Part shown: piece by piece, positions 1 to 6,997 of the stretch
Layout of the letters: each line of letters starts with the position of its first letter
Position numbering within the stretch: position 1 is the first letter of the stretch
Source of the DNA: an uncultured Lacinutrix sp.
GTDB lineage: Bacteria > Bacteroidota > Bacteroidia > Flavobacteriales > Flavobacteriaceae
NCBI RefSeq assembly: GCF_947500325.1
Contig: NZ_CANMRQ010000003.1
Coordinates: 186,001-250,000, forward strand
Direction: 5' to 3'
Length of the DNA: 64,000 nucleotides
The notes under the pieces: model-generated
Told to the model about the DNA's origin: nothing
The model's input: the letters and a program-made list of their open reading frames with translations, nothing else
The model's database searches: none
Program-made: the position numbers and the translations under genes

Positions 1-839
1 TCATATTCTTCTACATAACCTGTAAATCTTACTTGTGGTATATGCTTATATTGTTCTTGTACTTTAGCTAAATAACCAGGTACATTTGGATTATCTGTTC
101 CAGCAATTACAACTTCTAAATCTAAGCCCGTAGATTGTCTTACTTTTTCTACAGCTTCAATCATAGCTTCTACTTTTTTATACGTTCCAAATTTTCCAAA
201 GGCCATAACTTGCATTGGTCCAGTAGGTAAGCTATAATCTGGTTGCTCTTCTGTTATTTCAAACGTACCATGAGGAATTAATTTTACGTTTTTAACATTG
301 TATTTTTTTTCTAAAATAGTTACATATTTTTGCATTGTTACAGCAACAGTATCTGCTTGTAATATCAACCTTGTAAGTGTTGTACCTATAAAGCCATATA
401 TTTTTTGCATTAATTTATTAGATGTAAATCCTGCAGAACCCAAGTCTACTTCTTCCAAAATGTTGTGTAATAAAACGATATTTGGAATGCGTTTAAGCTT
501 ACAAACTAAAGGCAACATTAAACCTAAGGCTGCAGCAATTTTTTTATCTCCAAATTTCATGAATTGTAAATTAAACAATACTGTATCTGGTTTTGTTTTA
601 TGTATTGCCTTAGTAACATTTATAATATTAGAATAGCTATTAAATTCCCAGCACTCTTTTACTGTAACTTTACATCCTTTTCCTGTAAAAGAAAGCTCTT
701 TAGGATTTGTTGTCTTATCTGTTAGCAATACTATTTCTGTAATATCATCTTTTTGTCTAAAATGTTTTACTAAATGATATGCATATTCATTTAAAGTAAC
801 TTTACTTGGCGGATAGGCTGTAACTATAGCTAATTTCAT
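1..839 (-). CDS. GT4-type glycosyltransferase, 3' end cut by window
   Basis: About 279 N-terminal residues are visible, starting MKLAIVTAYPPSK, the usual Rossmann-type opening of family 4 glycosyltransferases. It carries PDTVLFNLQF and NIVLLHNILEEV in the acceptor domain and then enters the donor domain (QVMAFGKFGTYKKVEAMIEAV, VVIAGT). It probably transfers a sugar from a nucleotide-sugar to a growing polysaccharide at the inner membrane. The C-terminal catalytic half with the E(x7)E motif is outside the window, so family assignment rests on the N-terminal half. It follows the flippase gene on the same strand after about 110 bp containing its own putative LytTR site and a palindrome, suggesting a separate promoter. 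Sugar and linkage are unknown. Confidence 0.82.
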   Translation of the reverse strand, partial: MKLAIVTAYPPSKVTLNEYAYHLVKHFRQKDDITEIVLLTDKTTNPKELSFTGKGCKVTVKECWEFNSYSNIINVTKAIHKTKPDTVLFNLQFMKFGDKKIAAALGLMLPLVCKLKRIPNIVLLHNILEEVDLGSAGFTSNKLMQKIYGFIGTTLTRLILQADTVAVTMQKYVTILEKKYNVKNVKLIPHGTFEITEEQPDYSLPTGPMQVMAFGKFGTYKKVEAMIEAVEKVRQSTGLDLEVVIAGTDNPNVPGYLAKVQEQYKHIPQVRFTGYVEEY

Positions 840-866
840 GATGTATATATTTAAGTTATTATTAAT

Positions 867-888
867 TATACTACAAATTTGCAGTATA
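867..888. promoter_or_regulatory. 22-bp near-perfect palindrome upstream of the glycosyltransferase gene
   Basis: The sequence reads TATACT-n-CAAATTTG-n-AGTATA and is symmetric except for one base pair. It lies 28-49 bp before the glycosyltransferase start. On the minus strand its centre includes CAAATTTG, one base from a TAnnTTTG -7 box, so it could be an operator overlapping a promoter. No cognate repressor is evident. Confidence 0.35.
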
Positions 889-906
889 AAAAGGATTAAA
901 ATTGAC

Positions 907-942
907 CTTTGTAGATAGGATACGTTTTACTGTAGACGAATG
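907..942 (-). promoter_or_regulatory. Putative LytTR-type direct repeat, site A
   Basis: Two half-sites 21 bp apart lie 68 bp upstream of the glycosyltransferase start. The upstream half (928-942, plus strand TACTGTAGACGAATG) closely matches those of sites B, C and D. The downstream half (907-921) retains TGTAGA. Two half-sites in the same orientation with a two-turn period is the geometry known for LytTR regulators such as ComE and AgrA. The binder is inferred to be the LytTR regulator at 10129-10839. Confidence 0.55.
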
Positions 943-951
943 GAATAAGTC

Positions 952-2217
952 TTACGATTTAACTTTAATTAGTTTCGATTTAGAATCGTAAATAAAGTAA
1001 CTTATTTGAAAAACAAGCAATAGAAACATTGCTAAAATCTGCATATGCACTACTTCTTCTAAACTGTTATGACAAACAATTACTAATAGCATTTGAAGCA
1101 TTCCAAAAACACCAGAAAGTACAACAGGTATATAATTGTCTAAAGATAAATAGTAATAAGCAAAAATGTTTGAAATTGCGAATACACCAGTAGCCAATGC
1201 ATATTTCCATAATAAAGGTGCTACAGCTAAATAACTATCCCCAAATAAAAGTGTTATTGCTGTTTCTGGGAATAATGCACAAGCAAGAACTATTACAAAA
1301 GCTATAACTGCTATATATCCAACATATTTAAATAAAATTGGAGCTGTTGCTTTTCCTTCTTTTTTAAGTTTTACAACTGTTGGTAGTAATAACATAACAA
1401 ATAGCCAGGCAATAAAATAAACCACACGACCTATTAGTGCTAAAGAAGCATACAATCCAGCGTCATAAGATTCGAAGTAATGTTTTACTAAAAGTATGTC
1501 ACTATTATTAATAATAATTTGAGTTAGCTCGTAAAAAGCAGTGATTATAAAAAAGCTTTTAACTTGTTTCGCTTTTGTTGCTTCTATATTAACAACAGAT
1601 TTAAAGTTTAAGTTTTTAAGCTTAAAAGGCATTAAACCAAAAGCAAAAGAAATTAAAATACCTATTGCTATAACTACAGAAGATTCAATATTAAAGAAGA
1701 GAATTAATGCTAAAGTGATTAATAAACGACTTAGCATTTCGGTTTTATAAGTAATAGATAATGATTTAAATTCTTTTTTTCCTTGAAAAACACCTCTATT
1801 AACACTCATTAAAAAGTATAGTGGTACTCCTATTCCAAAAATAACAAACATACTAGAAGACGTTGTATTGAAAAGTAATTGCAATTGTTTTGAAAAAACA
1901 ATGATTAAAACCCCAAAACCAATACCAACTACAGTAGCATTCTTATAAATTTTGGAAATAAAACTAGTAAAGGTTTTATCTTCAAAAACTACAGAGAATT
2001 TTGCAGTTACTAACTGAAAGGTCATTGCTACAAAAGACAATACAAGTAAAAAAGTAATAAGTACTGCAGCATCTGCAAATTGTGTTGGTCCTAATATGCG
2101 ACCAAGAATAAGGTTGTATAAATAATTCCCTCCATTTACAGCCAGAACACTCAACATAAACAAGCGTTCTGGTGTAAATAGCCTGGTACTTTTATGTAAT
2201 TGCTTACTAGTAATCAT
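952..2217 (-). CDS. Oligosaccharide flippase, polysaccharide biosynthesis (Wzx/MATE-like) family
   Basis: This 421-residue protein is a chain of roughly twelve hydrophobic segments, with YLYNLILGRILGPTQFADAA near the start, a hallmark position of the polysaccharide biosynthesis/MVF flippase superfamily. Members move undecaprenyl-linked oligosaccharides across the inner membrane. Length is normal for the family. Its ATG overlaps the end of the preceding STAS gene by 11 bp, which indicates translational coupling. Together with the glycosyltransferase downstream and the TPR/barrel protein across the divergent promoter, it points to an exported surface polysaccharide. The substrate cannot be told from the sequence. 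Confidence 0.85.
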   Translation of the reverse strand: MITSKQLHKSTRLFTPERLFMLSVLAVNGGNYLYNLILGRILGPTQFADAAVLITFLLVLSFVAMTFQLVTAKFSVVFEDKTFTSFISKIYKNATVVGIGFGVLIIVFSKQLQLLFNTTSSSMFVIFGIGVPLYFLMSVNRGVFQGKKEFKSLSITYKTEMLSRLLITLALILFFNIESSVVIAIGILISFAFGLMPFKLKNLNFKSVVNIEATKAKQVKSFFIITAFYELTQIIINNSDILLVKHYFESYDAGLYASLALIGRVVYFIAWLFVMLLLPTVVKLKKEGKATAPILFKYVGYIAVIAFVIVLACALFPETAITLLFGDSYLAVAPLLWKYALATGVFAISNIFAYYYLSLDNYIPVVLSGVFGMLQMLLVIVCHNSLEEVVHMQILAMFLLLVFQISYFIYDSKSKLIKVKS

Positions 2218-2497
2218 TTGTGTTAAGATTTATCTTTTTTATTAAATTTCCTATGTTGCAGTTTTCATTTGCTAGAACAAATAAGGTTTTACTTCTTCTT
2301 TTAGCTTTTTCAGAAATAAATTGTAATACTTTTAAAGCTGGTTTATCTATTGCTCGTACTTTTTTTAAACTAATGACTACTTCATAGTATCTATCTAAAA
2401 GCGTATCGAAAAACTCTTTGGTACGTTGCGTGTTTTCTTTAGTTAAATCTCCGTGAATTTCAAAAACACCTTTGTTATTTATTATTTCAAAGTTCAT
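2207..2497 (-). CDS. STAS-domain protein lacking a phosphoacceptor Ser/Thr
   Basis: A single STAS fold of 96 residues starting MNFEIINNKGVFEIHGDLT. The ATG at 2497 is preferred to one 81 bp upstream, because the STAS strand starts immediately and the longer form would overlap the preceding STAS gene. STAS proteins act as anti-anti-sigma factors or as partners of transport and polysaccharide machinery. At the loop where SpoIIAA-type proteins have DS/DT this one reads AIDKPALKVL, so it lacks the usual phosphorylated residue and may be a non-switchable partner of the adjacent STAS protein. It overlaps the flippase gene by 11 bp. Confidence 0.72.
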   Translation of the reverse strand: MNFEIINNKGVFEIHGDLTKENTQRTKEFFDTLLDRYYEVVISLKKVRAIDKPALKVLQFISEKAKRRSKTLFVLANENCNIGNLIKKINLNTNDY

Positions 2498-2522
2498 ATC
2501 TGTAAAATTTAGGGTTAGTAAT

Positions 2523-2801
2523 TTATGCCATTTGGCTATGATTAAACTCGTTGTAAATATCTTTGCATCCATTTCCAATGACAGAGAATAATTTATTTTC
2601 TCTTAATGCATTAGCTAATAGTGTTTTAAAAGCAGCAACACCGTTTGTATCAATTTCTTTTACTTTCTCAATATTTACTGTTACCTTTTTAAATGAATTA
2701 ATTACATGTTCAAAATGAATAATAAACGCTCTAGAAGTTGTTGCATTAAGGTTTCCTGATAAATGAAATGTTCCGTTGTTTTCTAAAATTTGTAAAGCCA
2801 T
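2523..2801 (-). CDS. STAS-domain protein (anti-anti-sigma-like)
   Basis: A 92-residue single STAS domain. FHLSGNLNATTSRAF forms the first strands and helix, and EIDTNGVAAFKTL is the phospho-loop, with Thr where classical anti-anti-sigma factors have Ser or Thr. It could therefore be controlled by a serine kinase, but no such kinase is in the window. It is the first gene of the STAS-STAS-flippase operon, 25 bp ahead of the second STAS gene. Putative LytTR site B lies 75 bp upstream of its start. Confidence 0.75.
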   Translation of the reverse strand: MALQILENNGTFHLSGNLNATTSRAFIIHFEHVINSFKKVTVNIEKVKEIDTNGVAAFKTLLANALRENKLFSVIGNGCKDIYNEFNHSQMA

Positions 2802-2875
2802 AATAGTTATTGTTTTTAGTTATTATTTGTTTAACTCTGACGTAAAGATCATCTATGTTTCTGTCTATATCATGA

Positions 2876-2911
2876 AGATTTCGGTGAATGGCGGTTTGCT
2901 GTAGATGAATG
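2876..2911. promoter_or_regulatory. Putative LytTR-type direct repeat, site B
   Basis: The half-sites at 2897-2911 (TGCTGTAGATGAATG) and 2876-2890 (AGATTTCGGTGAATG) match at 10 of 15 positions and are exactly 21 bp apart. The site lies between the minus-strand STAS operon (75 bp to start) and the plus-strand TPR/barrel gene (48 bp to start). Its orientation and spacing match the other three sites for the minus-strand gene, but it could serve both directions. Confidence 0.6.
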
Positions 2912-2958
2912 AATAGCTATTCATCCGTAACTTGTAATTATCAAACAAAGCACCAAAT

Positions 2959-5004
2959 ATGACTTTAAAATCTATACTCACAATTCCTTTTATACTAATA
3001 GTATTTAGCATTAATGCTCAAGAAATGCAAGAAGGTTTTACTTACTTAGAAACTGGTAAATTTCAAAAAGCTGAAGCTTTTTTTGAAACGATATTAAAAG
3101 ACTATCCAAAAAATAAAACGGCACGTTTATGTTACGGGAGAGCTGTTGGTCTAAACGGAAATGCAAAAAAAGCGAACCAGCTATTTATGTATCTAATGCA
3201 CGACTATTCTCAAGACACTGAAGTAAAGCTAAATTTTGGAGAATCATTATTATGGTTAAAGCAATTTGAAACCGCAAAACGCTTTTATAAAAACTTGTTA
3301 AAAGAGATACCTAATAGTTTTCCAGCACTTTTAGGTTACGCCAATACGTTATCAAATTTAAAAGAATATGAAGACGCTTTAGTTTATGTAAACAAAGCAT
3401 TAAATGTTTCACCTGGTAATGCTAATGCATTAACCTCTAAAAAATATATCTATTTAGGTTACGCCTACCAGAAACAACAAGCGCAAGATTATAGTGGCGC
3501 AGAAGCATTATTAAAAGAAAACCTAACATTCTTTAATAATGATAAAGACACATTACTTAATCTAGCTAATTTATATTTAATTGTAAATGAATTACAGAAA
3601 GCTAAAGACACGTATAATCTTATAGCAGAAAATCCAACAAACAAAATAACAGCTTTAAATGGTTTAGCATTGGTTTCTCATTTAAACGGAAAAGATAAAG
3701 ACGCATTAAAAACCAGTAAACAAGCTTTTAATAGTTTAACTAATACAGATGAAACATTAACACAACAAACTACTGAACGTTACATACAAGCTTTAATATG
3801 GAATAAAAAGTATAAAAAAGCAACTTCATTAATTACTGGTTTAATTGAAACTAAACCAAACGACAATTGGGTTTTAGCATTGCGTGCAACATTAAACACC
3901 TATAAAGGCGATTTTAAAAAAAGTCTATTAGATTACAATGCCATTTTAAAAAATGATAGCACGTCTTTTGATGGAAACTTAGGTAAAGCAAATACAAAAA
4001 AAGCCTTAGGTTTATATAACGATGCTTACACCTCTGCTAATAAAACATTATCAATTTTTAAAAACCAAAAAGATGCTGTTAACTTTATAAATATTTTAGA
4101 TAAGCAGTTTACGCCTTTTGTAAAAACTAAAACAGCTTATAGCATTGATAATGGAGATAATGAAGCCTATACCTTTTTAACCAATGTGACAGTTCCTTTA
4201 TCTACAAAACTTAAAGTAAATGGTGTATACAGTTATAGAGATTCTAAAAACACGGTAACAAACAATGAAGCAAAAGCTAATAATATGCTATTTGGTTTAT
4301 CGTACTTATTACATCCAAATATTGGTGTTACAGCAAATATTGGTGTTACAGATATTAATGCTAAATTTAATGACTACACCCAGTTTTTAACAGATATTAC
4401 TTTTAATATCAAACCTTTAAAATTACAAACATTAGACCTTGGTTTTAAACGTGAATGGCAAGATTTTAATGCCGATTTATTAAGTAGAGAAATTGTACAA
4501 AACACCTTATACACTAATTATAACGTAAATACCAATTTTAATTTAGGTTGGTATACGCAATACAATTACACCTGGCAAAACGATAATAATGAGAGGCATT
4601 TATTATTTACCTCTTTATATTATAACCTTTTAGATAAACCATTACTTAAAACAGGACTTAACTACCAATACATAACTTTTAAAGACCAAGTACCTACTAT
4701 CTATTTTAGTCCAGAACGATTTAATGTAATAGAAGTTTTTGTAGATCTTATTAAAAACCAAAAAGGGAAATGGTTTTATAACCTAAATGCTGCTACTGGT
4801 TTTCAATTTATAGAAAACCAAGACAAACAGAGCACCTATAGATTTCAAGGGAAATTAGGTTATAATATTTCTAATAGGTTTACTGCAAATCTTTATGGCT
4901 TGCATAGTAATATAGCCTCTACAACTGCTACAGGTTTTACGTTTACCGAAGTAGGCTTTAGATTAAAATGGGATTTGTTTAGGAAGCCTGTTTTTAGGAA
5001 GTAA
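2959..5004 (+). CDS. TPR-repeat protein with C-terminal outer-membrane beta-barrel (YaiO/PgaA-like architecture)
   Basis: 681 residues: a signal peptide ending SINAQ, tandem TPR repeats over about residues 25-370 (for example YLETGKFQKAEAFFETILKD and GYANTLSNLKEYEDALVYV), then roughly 290 residues of alternating aromatic/polar strands typical of an outer-membrane barrel, ending GFRLKWDLFRKPVFRK. A periplasmic TPR scaffold joined to an outer-membrane pore is the known design of polysaccharide exporters such as PgaA and BcsC. Export of the polysaccharide made by the divergent operon is an inference from this architecture and position. The barrel is short compared with BcsC, and a YaiO-type protein of unknown role is the alternative. 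Confidence 0.7.
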   Translation: MTLKSILTIPFILIVFSINAQEMQEGFTYLETGKFQKAEAFFETILKDYPKNKTARLCYGRAVGLNGNAKKANQLFMYLMHDYSQDTEVKLNFGESLLWLKQFETAKRFYKNLLKEIPNSFPALLGYANTLSNLKEYEDALVYVNKALNVSPGNANALTSKKYIYLGYAYQKQQAQDYSGAEALLKENLTFFNNDKDTLLNLANLYLIVNELQKAKDTYNLIAENPTNKITALNGLALVSHLNGKDKDALKTSKQAFNSLTNTDETLTQQTTERYIQALIWNKKYKKATSLITGLIETKPNDNWVLALRATLNTYKGDFKKSLLDYNAILKNDSTSFDGNLGKANTKKALGLYNDAYTSANKTLSIFKNQKDAVNFINILDKQFTPFVKTKTAYSIDNGDNEAYTFLTNVTVPLSTKLKVNGVYSYRDSKNTVTNNEAKANNMLFGLSYLLHPNIGVTANIGVTDINAKFNDYTQFLTDITFNIKPLKLQTLDLGFKREWQDFNADLLSREIVQNTLYTNYNVNTNFNLGWYTQYNYTWQNDNNERHLLFTSLYYNLLDKPLLKTGLNYQYITFKDQVPTIYFSPERFNVIEVFVDLIKNQKGKWFYNLNAATGFQFIENQDKQSTYRFQGKLGYNISNRFTANLYGLHSNIASTTATGFTFTEVGFRLKWDLFRKPVFRK

Positions 5005-5171
5005 TTAGTCTATATATTCTCTTTTTTCTAAATCAATTATTCCTTATTTTTCTTCTTTAATTCTAATTCAACCAATAAAGGTAAACTTTAACAAAAACTA
5101 GTAATTAATAAAATTAATTACTAACATTATTCTTTTCATTTATAAAATATGTATACTTTTTTTGATTACAC

Positions 5172-5801
5172 TTAATCTTTTTTAAAAACACCACTACTCG
5201 CTTCAAATAACTCTCCAACAATTTCGAATTCATCAATCCAATAAAAATCGTTCTTCCAGTCAATATTTTCATTTTCCAATATTCGTTTAATTAAATTGAG
5301 AGTGTCGTCATCTATTTTAAATTTGATTTTATGGAGATTTTCAATCATAATCTTAAATCCTAAAAACCATTTCTCATTTAATATTTTTTCATTACAATCT
5401 TCAATAATTCTTTGAACACTATTTCTAATTGTTATTTCGCTATGTTTTTTAGAACTATAAACGAATTGAATAAGGTTTAAATATTCGACCTTTTTAACAA
5501 AGCGTCGGGTATTTTCTTGACCACTTACTTTAATATTTAATTTGTCATTTAAACGTCCTAAATTTAAATCCTCACCTTTTTCCTCTGGATTATATCCATT
5601 TTTTAATCCATAAACAATTACTTGTCTAACAATATGCGGTGTTATATAATCTAATTGGGCAATTAGTTTTTGACCATTTGTTTTTGCTGAAATAATATAT
5701 AAATTAAGCTTTTCATCATATTCTATATCACCAGAGGCGATCCAAAAATATTCATGACCATTTACTATTATCTTTCTTGACTTCTTTTTAGGGAATGACA
5801 T
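5172..5801 (-). CDS. Hypothetical protein, 209 aa
   Basis: I do not recognise this protein. It has no signal peptide or membrane segment and opens with a basic stretch (MSFPKKKSRKIIVNG), so it is probably cytoplasmic. It contains a compact beta-rich N-terminal part (HEYFWIASGDIEYDEKLNLYIIS) followed by a helical charged C-terminal half. It converges with the TPR/barrel gene and is separated from it by about 165 bp without a clear terminator. No neighbour hints at a function. Confidence 0.55.
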   Translation of the reverse strand: MSFPKKKSRKIIVNGHEYFWIASGDIEYDEKLNLYIISAKTNGQKLIAQLDYITPHIVRQVIVYGLKNGYNPEEKGEDLNLGRLNDKLNIKVSGQENTRRFVKKVEYLNLIQFVYSSKKHSEITIRNSVQRIIEDCNEKILNEKWFLGFKIMIENLHKIKFKIDDDTLNLIKRILENENIDWKNDFYWIDEFEIVGELFEASSGVFKKD

Positions 5802-5986
5802 TTTCTTCTAATTAGCTTTTATTTTGAAAATCTTATTTAATTTTTAATAGCCGTTTTATCTATGATTTCCAGTTAAAAGCCAATATAATAAAAGTACGAA
5901 CAATTTCGGTTAGCAAATTCAAAAGCATTAGTAATATATTTTATTAATTGATTTTATAAAGATTACCGCTATTGCGAGACATTTAT

Positions 5987-6598
5987 TTATTCGCAATTTT
6001 CATCAATAAAATCAGTTATAGAAGTATTTTTTTTCTTTGAGCTTTTTCTGAATCTCTCTAATTTTTCTTTACACTTAGGAAATGTTTTTTTTGCATTTCT
6101 TATATCTTCATTTATATTACCTGGTTTAAACCATACAATTGCATTTCTACTATTTGGTTTAGTGACTGCTATAAATTGCCTATCTCTCTGGCTATCTGAA
6201 TAAGAGTAATAATAAAAATCATAATTATTTCCTTTTTTAGTCAAATTAGCATATACTTTAGAGTCATCACTATAAGTAATTGTATAGTATTTATTATATC
6301 CCTTTTCAAGTTCTTTTTTTCCAAAACCTAAGAATCCATCGGCTCTTTTTAACTTACTATAGAACATAGAAAAACTATCAACTTCAACAGGTTTGTATTT
6401 TACACATTTACCTCTTTTTTTTCGAGATTTCCCCTTACACATTTTTATTTTTCTAGTGCTATTTAAGTTTTTTTTAATCACGCCAGTTATTACTGTTCTA
6501 TCCTTTAAATATAGAGTATCCAACATTTTATTGTTATCGTTTTTTTGTCCAAAAGCAATTGTAGAACTTAATATTAAAAGCAAAAGTATTTTTTTCAT
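5987..6598 (-). CDS. Secreted hypothetical protein, 203 aa
   Basis: A signal peptide (MKKILLLLILSSTIAFGQ) is followed by a very basic, lysine-rich mature chain with four cysteines (KMCKGK, KRGKC, PKCKEK and the C-terminal ENCE) and several tyrosine-rich strands (YNKYYTITYSDDS, YDFYYYSYSDS). The cysteines could form disulfides in the periplasm. It is not a family I can name. It stands alone, with 185 bp before the next minus-strand gene and about 400 bp of non-coding sequence upstream. Confidence 0.55.
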   Translation of the reverse strand: MKKILLLLILSSTIAFGQKNDNNKMLDTLYLKDRTVITGVIKKNLNSTRKIKMCKGKSRKKRGKCVKYKPVEVDSFSMFYSKLKRADGFLGFGKKELEKGYNKYYTITYSDDSKVYANLTKKGNNYDFYYYSYSDSQRDRQFIAVTKPNSRNAIVWFKPGNINEDIRNAKKTFPKCKEKLERFRKSSKKKNTSITDFIDENCE

Positions 6599-6997
6599 CT
6601 TTATTTAATTTATGAGATTCTTACAATACGTAGGTAAAAATATTAAGCAATGGTTAACTTATACTAAACGTAGTATATAAAAATATAATAGCACAATATC
6701 AATAGTATCTATATCTAAAACAAACACAAATTAATATTCGCAGCTGGATAATTCATATTTGTATTTAAAACATGTTTTAGTAATTACTAGATAGTAAATT
6801 ATTGATACATATTCAACCATTAGGTTAAATAATGAATACTCAAAAACTTGTCATTAATAGATAAGGAAGAATCCTTTTAAATTTTAAGTTTTAATAAAAG
6901 GAGATTCTTCAGTCGTTCCTTCTTCTGAATGACAAGCCACTAAAATAAAGAAAGGGCAAAAGATTTCTCCTTTGCCCCATTCTCAGCTATCAATCAA
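6599..6997. other. Non-coding gap between hypothetical gene and secreted-protein gene
   Basis: About 400 bp with no convincing gene on either strand. It is strongly A/T rich. It contains an imperfect inverted repeat (AAGAATCCTTTT at 6867-6878 with its complement at 6896-6909, interrupted by two extra bases) and, nearer the 9598-6998 gene, a clean terminator hairpin listed separately. Confidence 0.5.
6954..6977 (-). terminator. Rho-independent terminator of the 866-aa secreted protein gene
   Basis: A 7-bp stem GGGCAAA/TTTGCCC with a 10-nt loop lies 21 bp beyond the stop codon of the gene ending at 6998. Read on the minus strand it is followed by TTTCTTTATTTT. Confidence 0.7.

Noticed and set aside
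298-636. 112-codon plus-strand open frame at the left end
   Set aside because: It lies entirely opposite the glycosyltransferase frame, whose translation has clear family motifs.
6867-6909. Imperfect inverted repeat as a terminator
   Set aside because: The stem is interrupted by two extra bases, has a 17-nt AT-rich loop, and a better terminator lies next to the gene end at 6954-6977.
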